64,000 bases of DNA from Pseudomonas sp. LS44. GTDB taxonomy: Bacteria; Pseudomonadota; Gammaproteobacteria; Pseudomonadales; Pseudomonadaceae. Within the stretch, counting starts at the first letter, position 1. Each line of letters opens with the position of its first letter. The DNA lies in NCBI RefSeq assembly GCF_024730785.1, contig NZ_CP102830.1, positions 3,944,001 to 4,008,000 of the forward strand. The letters run 5' to 3'. The notes under the pieces were generated by a model. It was not told the DNA's origin, searched no databases, and was given only the letters and a program-made list of their open reading frames with translations. Position numbers and translations under genes: made by a program. Below are positions 53,255 to 61,439 of the stretch, in pieces.

Positions 53255-55168
53255 GTGTCCCACGGCAAGCAGCTATCCATTCCCCAGATCAACACGCTAC
53301 GCCTGCGCGCCGTGCAGTTGCGCATCGCCGGCAATACGCTCAAGGCGATCGCTCAGGACACCGGCCTCTCGGCGCCGACCATCATCGCGGCCCACAAGGC
53401 CTGGCAAAGCGGCGGCTGGAATGCCGTACCGGTGCGCGAGCGCGGGCGCAAGCAAGGCGAAGGCCGCAGCCTCTCGGCGCAGCAAGAGCAGCACATCTAC
53501 CAATTGCTGGTCAGCTCGGCACCGGAGCGGCACCAGCTGCCCTTCCTGCTCTGGCAACTGGAGGCCATGCAGGAGTTGGTCAAGCGCCTGCATGATATCG
53601 ACTTGCCGGAGCGCACCGCCGCCCATTACCTGCAACGCTGGCAGCTGAATGCCGAGCGCCCGGCCAAGCGCGTCGCCAATGCCTCGCCGGCAGTGCAGCG
53701 CTGGTACCGCGGCACCTACCGGCAGATCCTCGCCCAGGCCCGCACGGAGAACGGCGAGATCCACTGGATCGACGACTTCGGCGCGCGCAACGCGCAGGGC
53801 AAGCTCAGTTACGGCGTGCTACGCGCGGTCAGCAACCGCGGCAAGGTGCTCTGGCTGCCTTACGAAGGCGGCTTGCGCGCCCCCCACCTGGAAGAGTTCT
53901 TCGAGCGCCTGCAACGTTCGGCCGAACGCAAGGTGTTCGCCCTGCTCTCGGGCATGCACTGGCAGCGCGCCGCCACGTTCAGCACCTGGGCCGGGGAACG
54001 CGCGGAGCGCCTGCACCTGTTCCACCTGCCCGAAGCCAACGAGATGCTCAGCGGTGCCCGCGAGTTGGCGACGCACATCCGTCAACAGGCCGTCCGCGCC
54101 AGCAATGACGATGTGCTCGACAACGCGTCCGATGCCGCTCCCACCCTTCCCAGCAACCCCATGCTGCACATGTTGCGCCTGATGTTAAAACATCAAGTCG
54201 CGCATAAATCCGAGCGACAGGGGTTGTACGTTGAGAAACGACAACAACAAAGAGCGGAGAAAAAATCTATGACGCTTACTCATCTACAACGCCTGGAAGC
54301 CGAGAGCATCCAGGCGATGCGCGAAGTGGTCGCCGAAGCCGACAACCCGGTCATGCTCTACTCCATCGGCAAGGACAGCGCGGTCATGCTGCACCTGGCG
54401 ATGAAGGCCTTCTATCCGGCCAAGCCCCCCTTCCCCCTGCTGCATGTCGACACCACCTGGAAGTTCCAAGACATGTATCGCTTCCGCGATCAGATGGTGG
54501 CCAAACTTGGCCTGGAGCTGCTGACCCATACCAACCCGGAAGGCCTTGAAATGGGCATCAGCCCGTTCAAGCACGGCTCGCAGATCCACACCGAGATCAT
54601 GAAGACCGAGGGCCTGAAGCAGGCGCTGGATCACTACGGCTTCGATGCGGCCTTCGGCGGCGCACGCCGTGACGAGGAAAAATCGCGGGCCAAGGAACGG
54701 ATTTTCTCCTTCCGCTCCGATCAGCACCGCTGGGACCCGAAGAATCAGCGACCGGAACTCTGGCACCTGTACAACGCGCGTAAACACAAGGGTGAGTCGA
54801 TCCGCGTGTTCCCCCTGTCCAACTGGACCGAGCTGGACATCTGGCAATACATCCATCTGGAGAACATCCCGATCGTCCCGCTGTACTTCTCCGCGCCGCG
54901 TCCGGTGGTCGAGCGCGACGGCATGCTGGTCATGGTCGATGACGAGCGCATGCCGCTCAACCCTGGCGAAGTGCCAATGATCCGCAACGTGCGCTTCCGC
55001 ACCCTGGGCTGCTACCCGCTCACCGGCGCGGTCGAGTCCGAGGCCGACACCCTGCCCAAGATCATTCAGGAAATGCTGCTGACCCGCACTTCCGAGCGCC
55101 AGGGCCGCATGATCGATCACGACTCGGCGGCATCGATGGAGAAGAAAAAACAAGAGGGGTACTTCTAA
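53255..55168 (+). CDS. IS630-transposase-like domain joined in frame to CysD
   Basis: One open frame of 637 codons with no stop between two parts. Residues 1 to about 330 look like an IS630-family transposase: helix-turn-helix ([20 protein letters not shown]), a second helical domain, and a DDE-type core ([40 protein letters not shown]). D173/D174 are at the first catalytic position, but the second aspartate is replaced ([11 protein letters not shown]232/G233); E260 or E263 is near the third. This suggests a domesticated, inactive transposase. From M339 the sequence is CysD. The GTG at 53255 has AGGAG five bases upstream. A separate start at 54269 with GGAG is also present, so both a fusion and free CysD could be made. 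Confidence 0.7.
   Translation: MSHGKQLSIPQINTLRLRAVQLRIAGNTLKAIAQDTGLSAPTIIAAHKAWQSGGWNAVPVRERGRKQGEGRSLSAQQEQHIYQLLVSSAPERHQLPFLLWQLEAMQELVKRLHDIDLPERTAAHYLQRWQLNAERPAKRVANASPAVQRWYRGTYRQILAQARTENGEIHWIDDFGARNAQGKLSYGVLRAVSNRGKVLWLPYEGGLRAPHLEEFFERLQRSAERKVFALLSGMHWQRAATFSTWAGERAERLHLFHLPEANEMLSGARELATHIRQQAVRASNDDVLDNASDAAPTLPSNPMLHMLRLMLKHQVAHKSERQGLYVEKRQQQRAEKKSMTLTHLQRLEAESIQAMREVVAEADNPVMLYSIGKDSAVMLHLAMKAFYPAKPPFPLLHVDTTWKFQDMYRFRDQMVAKLGLELLTHTNPEGLEMGISPFKHGSQIHTEIMKTEGLKQALDHYGFDAAFGGARRDEEKSRAKERIFSFRSDQHRWDPKNQRPELWHLYNARKHKGESIRVFPLSNWTELDIWQYIHLENIPIVPLYFSAPRPVVERDGMLVMVDDERMPLNPGEVPMIRNVRFRTLGCYPLTGAVESEADTLPKIIQEMLLTRTSERQGRMIDHDSAASMEKKKQEGYF
54269..55168 (+). CDS. cysD: Sulfate adenylyltransferase subunit 2, CysD
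   Basis: CysD is the catalytic ATP sulfurylase subunit that adenylates sulfate to APS with GTP-driven help of CysN. From the internal ATG 54269 it has 299 residues, the normal length: [20 protein letters not shown], the PP-loop-type [50 protein letters not shown] and [24 protein letters not shown] lies nine bases before this ATG. The same frame continues upstream into the transposase-like domain. Its stop overlaps the cysNC start by one base. Confidence 0.9.
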   Translation: MTLTHLQRLEAESIQAMREVVAEADNPVMLYSIGKDSAVMLHLAMKAFYPAKPPFPLLHVDTTWKFQDMYRFRDQMVAKLGLELLTHTNPEGLEMGISPFKHGSQIHTEIMKTEGLKQALDHYGFDAAFGGARRDEEKSRAKERIFSFRSDQHRWDPKNQRPELWHLYNARKHKGESIRVFPLSNWTELDIWQYIHLENIPIVPLYFSAPRPVVERDGMLVMVDDERMPLNPGEVPMIRNVRFRTLGCYPLTGAVESEADTLPKIIQEMLLTRTSERQGRMIDHDSAASMEKKKQEGYF

Positions 55169-57081
55169 TGGCACACGTATCTGACCTGATTGCCGAGGAC
55201 ATCGAGCAATACCTCAAAGCCCACGAGCACAAGAGCCTGCTGCGTTTCATCACCTGCGGCAGCGTGGACGACGGCAAGAGCACCCTGATCGGACGCCTGC
55301 TGTACGACTCGAAAATGCTCTTCGAAGACCAGATGGAAGCGCTGGAAGCCGACTCCAAGAAAGTCGGCACCCAGGGTGGCGAGCTGGACTTCGCCCTGCT
55401 GGTGGACGGCCTGGCCGCCGAGCGCGAGCAAGGCATCACCATCGACGTGGCCTACCGTTTCTTCTCCACCGATCAGCGCAAGTTCATCGTCGCCGACACC
55501 CCCGGCCACGAGCAGTACACCCGCAACATGGTCACCGGTGCCTCCACCGCGGACGTGGCGGTGGTGATGATCGATGCCCGCCGCGGCGTGCTGACCCAGT
55601 CCAGGCGTCACAGCTTTCTGGCCTCGCTGATCGGCATTCGCAAGGTGGTGCTGGCGGTCAACAAGATGGACCTGATGGACTACTCGGAGAAGGTCTTCAA
55701 CGACATCGTTGACGACTACCGCGCCTTCGCCAAGCAGATCAACCTGCAGGATGTCACCGCCATCCCGATGTCGGCGCTACGCGGTGAGAACATCACCGAG
55801 CAGAGCGCGCACATGCCCTGGTACCGCGGCACCACGCTGATGGGCTATCTGGAAACCGTCGAGATCGACGAAGCGCACCAGCAGAAGCTGTCGTTCCGCA
55901 TGCCGGTGCAGTGGGTCAACCGTCCCAACCTGGATTTCCGTGGCTTCACCGGCACCATCGCCAGCGGCGTGGTACGCCCCGGTGACCGCGTACGGGTTCT
56001 GCCGGCCGGGCAAGAGAGCCATATCGCCCGCATCGTGACCCTCGACGGTGACCTGCAGCAGGCCGTGGCTGGACAGTCCATCACCCTGACCCTGACCGAC
56101 GAAGTCGATTGCAGTCGCGGCGACGTGCTGGCCACCGCAGAAGACCCGGCCAGCGTGGCCGATCAGTTCCAGGTCAGCCTGATCTGGATGCACGAACAAC
56201 CCATGCTCGGCGGTCGCCCCTACCTGATGAAGATCGGCGGCAAGACCCTGCCGGTGACCTTGGCGGCGCCCAAGTACAAGATCAACGTCAACACCATGGA
56301 GCATCTGGCGACCAAGGAACTGGCGCTGAACGAAATCGGCGTGTGCAACCTCTCCAGCAGCCAGCCGATCGCCTTCGACCCCTACAAGGACAACCGCGAA
56401 ACCGGCAGTTTCATCCTCATCGACCGCCTGAGCAACGCCACCGTTGGTGCGGGCCTGATCGAGTTCTCCCTGCGCCGCTCGCAGAACATCCATATGCAGC
56501 ACGTCGACGTGAGCAAGAAGGCGCGCGCCGAGCAGATGGGTCAGAAGCCGGTGCTGCTGTGGTTCACCGGGCTGTCCGGGGCCGGCAAGTCGGCCATCGC
56601 CAACCTGCTGGAAACCCGTCTGTACGCCCGCGGCCGGCATACCTATCTGCTCGACGGCGACAACGTGCGCCACGGCCTGAACCGCGACCTGGGCTTCACC
56701 GACGGCGACCGCGTGGAGAACATTCGCCGGGTGGCCGAGGTCGGCAAGCTGTTCGTCGACGCCGGCCTGATCGCCATCACCGCCTTCATTTCGCCCTTCC
56801 AGTCCGAGCGTGAAATGGCCCGCAAACTGCTGGGGGAGGATGAGTTCCTCGAGATCTTCATCGACACGCCGCTGGCGGTGGCCGAAGAGCGCGACCCGAA
56901 GGGGCTGTACAAGAAGGTTCGCCGTGGTGAGTTGAAAAACTTCACCGGCATCGACTCGCCCTACGAGGCCCCGGACGCCCCCGACATCCACATCCAGACC
57001 ACTCGGATGACGCCGGAGCAGGCGGTGGATCGGATCATCGCCACGCTGGTCGAGCGCGAAATCATCAGCCCGGACTACTGA
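55168..57081 (+). CDS. cysNC: Bifunctional CysN GTPase / CysC APS kinase
   Basis: The N-terminal part is the GTPase regulatory subunit of ATP sulfurylase: G1 GSVDDGKST (31-39), [23 protein letters not shown] and NKMDLMD. From about residue 455 the APS kinase follows: P-loop [11 protein letters not shown] (about 467-477), [30 protein letters not shown] and [20 protein letters not shown]. The 637 residues match Pseudomonas CysNC. The product PAPS is the sulfonyl donor for the sulfotransferase two genes downstream, and also an intermediate of sulfate assimilation. A partial hairpin follows. Confidence 0.95.
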   Translation: MAHVSDLIAEDIEQYLKAHEHKSLLRFITCGSVDDGKSTLIGRLLYDSKMLFEDQMEALEADSKKVGTQGGELDFALLVDGLAAEREQGITIDVAYRFFSTDQRKFIVADTPGHEQYTRNMVTGASTADVAVVMIDARRGVLTQSRRHSFLASLIGIRKVVLAVNKMDLMDYSEKVFNDIVDDYRAFAKQINLQDVTAIPMSALRGENITEQSAHMPWYRGTTLMGYLETVEIDEAHQQKLSFRMPVQWVNRPNLDFRGFTGTIASGVVRPGDRVRVLPAGQESHIARIVTLDGDLQQAVAGQSITLTLTDEVDCSRGDVLATAEDPASVADQFQVSLIWMHEQPMLGGRPYLMKIGGKTLPVTLAAPKYKINVNTMEHLATKELALNEIGVCNLSSSQPIAFDPYKDNRETGSFILIDRLSNATVGAGLIEFSLRRSQNIHMQHVDVSKKARAEQMGQKPVLLWFTGLSGAGKSAIANLLETRLYARGRHTYLLDGDNVRHGLNRDLGFTDGDRVENIRRVAEVGKLFVDAGLIAITAFISPFQSEREMARKLLGEDEFLEIFIDTPLAVAEERDPKGLYKKVRRGELKNFTGIDSPYEAPDAPDIHIQTTRMTPEQAVDRIIATLVEREIISPDY

Positions 57082-57093
57082 CAGACGCGGTCT

Positions 57094-57124
57094 CCCCCGC
57101 AATGGCGTCATGCCCTTGCGGGGG
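57094..57124 (+). terminator. Hairpin after cysNC, weak terminator candidate
   Basis: CCCCCGCAA (57094-57102) pairs perfectly with TTGCGGGGG (57116-57124), but no T tract follows. It may only attenuate, so that cysD-cysNC and the next operon could still be partly coupled. Confidence 0.45.
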
Positions 57125-57137
57125 CAAACCGCGCGGC

Positions 57138-57155
57138 TAGTCCGTCTGGATGAGG
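57138..57155 (+). promoter_or_regulatory. Island operator site 13, upstream of the DUF1214-sulfotransferase operon
   Basis: It reads TAGTCCGTCTGGATGAGG. TACATT begins exactly 21 bases downstream as the -10 candidate. It is 98 bases before the DUF1214 start. Confidence 0.7.
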
Positions 57156-57253
57156 AAATCCTTTCTCTCTCGCCCTTACATTGACCGACGCGCCATTCGC
57201 GCCGCCGCCCTGCGGCGGCCTCGAATGCCCGCCCGTTCAGGAGAGTCACAACA

Positions 57254-58363
57254 ATGACAACAAGCTCCATTGACGAAAAGCTGCTCAGCGGCCAGACCTG
57301 GTCCGAGTTCTGCGATCACCTGAAGCGCTGTGGCGAACAGATTCTGCGCCCGGAAACGCCAGCCGATCCGGCCACCCGTGCCGAAGGCTTCCGCTACCTC
57401 ACGCGCCTGCTGCGCATCGGCTTGGAGATGCACATCGAGTTCGCCGATCCGGCCTTCCCGAGCTTCTTCAAGACTTCCCACGAGACCGCGAAGATCGGTG
57501 CCGACAACCCGGACAACCTCTACGAATACGCGCGCCTGGACGGCACCCTGGAATACCGCATCAAAGGTCAGCGCGGCAGCGTCGCCTACCTGAGCTTTGG
57601 CACCCAGAAAGGCGGTTATGAAACCGACGGCACCCTGATCCAGACCGGTTTCATCGATGCCAGCCAGTTACAGGTCGATGCCCAGGGCAACTTCGAAATC
57701 ATCCTCAGCCGCGAACCGCAACCGGGCAACTGGCTGAAGATGGAAGACGCCAGCAACGCCCTGATCGTGCGCCAGACCTTTCTTGACCGTCAGAGCGAAG
57801 TGCCGGCCAAGCTGAGCATCGAGCGCATCGGCACCGATGCCAAACCCAAGGCCCTCGACCCGGCGACCTTCCAGCAAGGCCTGGCGCGGGTGTCCAGCTT
57901 CGTCGAGAACACCGCCAAACTGTTTGCCGACTGGGCGCAAAGCTATCAGCCCCACAGCAACCAGTTGCCTCCGGCCGACCAGGCTGTGTGCCAGGCCGTG
58001 GGCGGCGACCCGAACATCTTCTACTACCACTCGCACTGGGCGCTGGCCGAGGACGAGGCGCTGGTCATCCACATCGACAAGGTGCCGGACTGCGACTTCT
58101 GGAACTTGCAGATCAACAACTACTGGATGGAGTCGCTGGACTACCGCTACCACCGCATCTGCTTCAACAAACACCAGGCCCAGTACGACGCCAACGGCGG
58201 CGTGACCATGGTGCTCAGCGAACGAGATCCAGGTGTGAGCAACTGGCTGCAAACCGCCGGCGTACGCCAGGGCACCCTGTGCCTGCGCTGGGTCGGTGCC
58301 CAGGAGCAATGCCACCCCACCACCCAGGTCGTAAAAGTATCTGCTGTCGCGGAGGCCCTATGA
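57254..58363 (+). CDS. DUF1214-domain protein
   Basis: A 369-residue protein without signal peptide or membrane helix. The C-terminal part (FYYHSHWALAEDEALVIHID, DFWNLQINNYWMESLDYRYH, MVLSERDPGVSNWLQTAG) is the DUF1214 domain, seen mainly in proteins linked to lipid or steroid metabolism; no reaction is established. The N-terminal half has no motif I recognise. The GTGA/ATGA-type overlap with the sulfotransferase start suggests that the two products work together. First gene of the operon behind operator 13. Confidence 0.78.
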   Translation: MTTSSIDEKLLSGQTWSEFCDHLKRCGEQILRPETPADPATRAEGFRYLTRLLRIGLEMHIEFADPAFPSFFKTSHETAKIGADNPDNLYEYARLDGTLEYRIKGQRGSVAYLSFGTQKGGYETDGTLIQTGFIDASQLQVDAQGNFEIILSREPQPGNWLKMEDASNALIVRQTFLDRQSEVPAKLSIERIGTDAKPKALDPATFQQGLARVSSFVENTAKLFADWAQSYQPHSNQLPPADQAVCQAVGGDPNIFYYHSHWALAEDEALVIHIDKVPDCDFWNLQINNYWMESLDYRYHRICFNKHQAQYDANGGVTMVLSERDPGVSNWLQTAGVRQGTLCLRWVGAQEQCHPTTQVVKVSAVAEAL

Positions 58364-59547
58364 ACGCGCACACCCAAATTCAAGATTTGACCGTCGATAA
58401 CCTGCTGGCTAGCGCCATCGAGCGCGCCAAGGGCCTGAACAATTTTGGCGATGACAACTATCGCCAGGCTCTGCAGGCGCTACTCGATGCCCTGGCTGCC
58501 GACGCCGAGCTGTCGCAGACCGGCCTGTATCTGATGCAGGAAAGGCTGGTCGGGCAACTGGTCAACCGCCTGGTGATGGAGGATTACCTGAGCCGCTATC
58601 CGGAAATCACCCAGATAGAGCTCGACGATCCGCTGGTCATCGTCGGCCTGCCACGCACCGGCACCACCATGCTGCAGCGCACCCTGGCCGTTGACCCACG
58701 CTTCTACTCGGCCGCCTGGTGGGAAACCCGCTATCCGGCGCCGCTGGAAGGCGAAACCCTGGCCGTGCCAGCCAAGCGCATCGCCCAGGCCAAAGCCGAG
58801 GTCGAGCTGATGGCCGAGGCCATCCCGCAGATCCTCGCCATCCACCCGCTGGATGCCGTGCTCTGCGACGAAGAGTTCATGCTCATGGAACACTCCTTCC
58901 TGTGCGCCATGGACGCCTACGCCAACGTGCCCAGCTATACCCGCTGGCTGGATCAGCAAGATCAGCGCCCGGTCTACACCCAGTTGAAAAGAATGCTGCA
59001 GTTCCTGCAGTGGCAGAAAAACCAGCGTGGCGAGCCTGCTGGCCAACGCTGGCTGCTGAAAGCCCCCCAGCACCTGCACACCCTGCACCTGTTGCTGGAT
59101 GTCTTCCCCAAGGCGCAGGTGATTCTGACCCACCGTGAACCCGCCCAGACCATCCCCTCGATGGCCAGCATGGCCCACACCCTGTGGCAGATGTACAGCG
59201 ACAACCCGGACCCGAAAGCCGCCGGCGCTCAGTGGAACAGCCGCATGGCGCGAGGCATCCGGCACACCATGCAGGTCCGCGATCAGCACGCTGCCGAGCG
59301 CTTCCTCGACATCAACTTCGCCGACACCGTGACCAAGCCGATGGAAATGCTGGAAAAGGTTTACGCCTTCGCCAATCTGCCGTTCACCGACAAGGCCCGC
59401 GCCGACGCGCAGGTCTGGCTGTCGCAAAACAGCCGGGGAAAACGCGCCAGCCACGACTACAGCCTGGAGCGCTTCGGTCTGAACGAAGCACAGATGACCC
59501 AGGACTACAGGGAATATCGCGCCCGTCATCTGAGCGCCAATCACTAA
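58360..59547 (+). CDS. PAPS-dependent sulfotransferase family protein
   Basis: A 395-residue cytoplasmic sulfotransferase. The 5'-phosphosulfate loop is IVGLPRTGTTMLQ (GLPRTGTT at 96-103), WLLKAPQHLHTLHLLLDVFP follows, and the 3'-phosphate site is VILTHREPAQTIPSMASM with R259 and S267. The group is the Sulfotransfer_3 type common in actinobacteria and steroid or lipid degraders. It would move a sulfonyl group from PAPS to a hydroxyl; in this setting a steroid hydroxyl is likely, but not proven. GGAGG precedes the ATG at 58360, which overlaps the DUF1214 stop. Confidence 0.85.
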   Translation: MNAHTQIQDLTVDNLLASAIERAKGLNNFGDDNYRQALQALLDALAADAELSQTGLYLMQERLVGQLVNRLVMEDYLSRYPEITQIELDDPLVIVGLPRTGTTMLQRTLAVDPRFYSAAWWETRYPAPLEGETLAVPAKRIAQAKAEVELMAEAIPQILAIHPLDAVLCDEEFMLMEHSFLCAMDAYANVPSYTRWLDQQDQRPVYTQLKRMLQFLQWQKNQRGEPAGQRWLLKAPQHLHTLHLLLDVFPKAQVILTHREPAQTIPSMASMAHTLWQMYSDNPDPKAAGAQWNSRMARGIRHTMQVRDQHAAERFLDINFADTVTKPMEMLEKVYAFANLPFTDKARADAQVWLSQNSRGKRASHDYSLERFGLNEAQMTQDYREYRARHLSANH

Positions 59548-59565
59548 ACGCAGGTTGGAGGAATC

Positions 59566-60282
59566 GTGGAAAAACTCATGTTGAGCTTGTGGAAACAACC
59601 ACAACACAGCGCCGAACAATGGCGCCAGGCCTTGCTCGGCCTGCACGACGACCTGACTGCCGTCGGTGCACAAGACATCCGCGTCATGGTGGTCGATGAG
59701 GCGGTGGCCGCCGCGTCTGAACAGCGCATCACCAATAGCGCCGTCCCCCTGGACGGGATGATCTCGCTGTGGCTGGACAGTGCCTTGCAACTGCCCTCCA
59801 TCCAGAAGCTTCTGACGCCTTTGACCAGCCGCCTGGAGGCGTATCTGGTTTCGGAATCCGAGCCCTACCCCGAGGAGCGCGAGGCGCGCGCAGCCAAATA
59901 CCGGGTGCCGCTTGGCCAGCGTACCCCCGGCATGAATCAGGTGGTGCTGCTGCGCAAGCCGGATCGGATGAGCTACGAGCAGTGGTACGACGCCTGGCGC
60001 AACGAGCACGGGCCTCAGGCCTACCCGCTGCAGTCGATCTTCGGCTACCGGCAGAACGCCGTGGTACGCGCGCTCACCTCCGGCGCGCCGGAGCTGCACG
60101 CCATAGTCGAAGAAAACTTCCCGCCCGAGGCGATTGGCAACCAGCAAGGCTTCTTCGACGCCATAGGCGATCCGGACAAGTGCGCGCAGCGGCGGCAGGC
60201 CATGTACGAATCGACCAGCCACTTTATCGACTTCCAGCAGTTCGACTGCATCCTCACCAGCGAATATCAGCTCAGTGCCTGA
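59566..60282 (+). CDS. EthD-domain protein
   Basis: A 238-residue protein starting at a GTG with GGAGG seven bases upstream (MEKLMLSLWKQPQHSAEQWR). The second half LLRKPDRMSYEQWYDAWRNE then HGPQAYPLQSIFGYRQNAVV is the EthD pattern; the first half looks like another, diverged copy. Related to the protein at 11343. The function is unknown; the repeated presence next to SDR and SnoaL genes suggests an accessory role in steroid conversion. Confidence 0.75.
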   Translation: MEKLMLSLWKQPQHSAEQWRQALLGLHDDLTAVGAQDIRVMVVDEAVAAASEQRITNSAVPLDGMISLWLDSALQLPSIQKLLTPLTSRLEAYLVSESEPYPEEREARAAKYRVPLGQRTPGMNQVVLLRKPDRMSYEQWYDAWRNEHGPQAYPLQSIFGYRQNAVVRALTSGAPELHAIVEENFPPEAIGNQQGFFDAIGDPDKCAQRRQAMYESTSHFIDFQQFDCILTSEYQLSA

Positions 60283-60318
60283 GCAGCCCACACTGAGCAA
60301 CCCACAAGGAGGCTTTAA

Positions 60319-60774
60319 ATGTTGGACCTAGAAGCAATCGAACTGATCAAGCAGCTCAAGGCGCGCTATTTCCGCGCCATCGACACCTGCAACATCGAAC
60401 TGCTGCAGGGCATGCTCACCGAAGACATCACCCTGTCGTTCAAGAGCCCTGCCTACGAGTTCCACGTCAACGGCCTGGGCGATGCGCTGAACTTCTACCG
60501 CACCTCGTTCACCAAGACCCGCCTGGCCACCCACAACGGTCACACCCCGGAAATTGAAGTCGATGGCGACCAGGCCAAAGCCCTCTGGTACCTGAGCTAC
60601 GTGTTCATCAACCTCGAGGAAAACACCCACATGCACGGCAGCGCGATCTACCAGGATCGCTACGTCAAGCGCGAGGGCCGCTGGATGATCGCCGAGACGG
60701 GCTATGAAACCCTGCTGGAGACCATCCAGCCGTTGAGCGCACAGCTGCAGATCACCTCCAAGCCCATCAACTGA
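60319..60774 (+). CDS. SnoaL-fold protein resembling bile-acid 7-alpha-dehydratase (BaiE/Hsh2-like)
   Basis: A 151-residue NTF2-fold protein that follows the BaiE pattern as I remember it: EAIELIKQLKARYFRAID with Y17-x4-D22, THNGHTPEIEV with H75, and IYQDRYVKREGRWMIAETGY at the C-terminus. In BaiE the equivalent Tyr, Asp and His are catalytic and remove the 7-alpha-hydroxyl of bile-acid intermediates; Hsh2 of bile-acid-degrading Proteobacteria does the same. All three positions are kept here, unlike in the SnoaL proteins at 35500 and 49790. It stands in the sulfotransferase operon with a GGAGG site before the ATG. Confidence 0.75.
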   Translation: MLDLEAIELIKQLKARYFRAIDTCNIELLQGMLTEDITLSFKSPAYEFHVNGLGDALNFYRTSFTKTRLATHNGHTPEIEVDGDQAKALWYLSYVFINLEENTHMHGSAIYQDRYVKREGRWMIAETGYETLLETIQPLSAQLQITSKPIN

Positions 60775-60788
60775 AACAGGAGCGAGTC

Positions 60789-61256
60789 ATGGCCAAGGCT
60801 GAAAACATCGTCACGTCGATCAAGGTTGAAATCAACGCACCCGCCAGCCTGGTCTGGGAAGTGCTCACCGATCTGGACAACTACGCGCAGTGGAACAGCT
60901 TCTGCCCCAGCATCCGCTGCGGCATGCAGCTCGGCGACGAGGTGCATATGCAGGTACTTACCCCCGATACCGGCGAAACCGTTCCAGTCTTCGAATACCT
61001 GGTGGCCTGCGACCGCGAGCAGCTGTTGTCCTGGGAGCAGCGCCCGGTCCCGGAAAACATGGACGCAGCCCGCCGCGACCAGTACATCCAGGCCATCGAC
61101 GCCAACCGCTGCAGCTATTTCACCACCGACATTTTCCTCGGCCTGAACCAGGACACCATCATGCGCGAGCACGGTGCCTGGGTGAAAAAAGGCTTCGACC
61201 AGGTCGCCCTGGATCTGAAAAAGCGCGCCGAAGAACTGCACGCCAGCCGTGCCTGA
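60789..61256 (+). CDS. SRPBCC (START-like) domain protein
   Basis: A 155-residue single-domain protein: VTSIKVEINAPASLVWEVLT then DLDNYAQWNSFCPSIRCGMQ is the standard start of the SRPBCC fold, which forms a hydrophobic pocket. The C-terminal helix WVKKGFDQVALDLKKRAEEL closes it. It may bind or cyclise/convert a hydrophobic intermediate. It is 14 bases after the BaiE-like gene. Its TGA stop touches the left end of the MITE-like element. Confidence 0.8.
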   Translation: MAKAENIVTSIKVEINAPASLVWEVLTDLDNYAQWNSFCPSIRCGMQLGDEVHMQVLTPDTGETVPVFEYLVACDREQLLSWEQRPVPENMDAARRDQYIQAIDANRCSYFTTDIFLGLNQDTIMREHGAWVKKGFDQVALDLKKRAEELHASRA

Positions 61257-61397
61257 GAACCTGTTTACGATCTCGCGAGCTAGGGCCAGACAAGGCGAAG
61301 TCGGGCGAAGAAGCGCAGTTTACGTGTTGTAAATGAGCATTCTGAGTCCGACTTCAACGCTGGATGGCCGACGCGCAGCAGATCGTAAACAGGTTCT
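61256..61397. repeat. MITE-like element with perfect 18-bp terminal inverted repeats
   Basis: AGAACCTGTTTACGATCT (61256-61273) and AGATCGTAAACAGGTTCT (61380-61397) are perfect inverted ends of a 142-base non-coding element. It sits between the SRPBCC and SDR genes and starts on the last base of the SRPBCC stop codon. A solo end is at 23892 and a diverged copy at 15461. No clear target-site duplication. Confidence 0.75.
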
Positions 61398-61439
61398 TAG
61401 CGGCCCATTCGCCATCACAAGAACAAAAAGGTAATTGCC

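Noticed and set aside
53255..54268. A complete, active IS630 insertion sequence
   Set aside because: The second catalytic aspartate is missing, no terminal inverted repeats or TA duplication are apparent, and the frame runs into cysD without a stop.
58480..60300. Long leftward open frame opposite the sulfotransferase and EthD genes
   Set aside because: It is an antisense shadow; the forward frames carry PAPS-site and EthD motifs with good ribosome sites and tight spacing.
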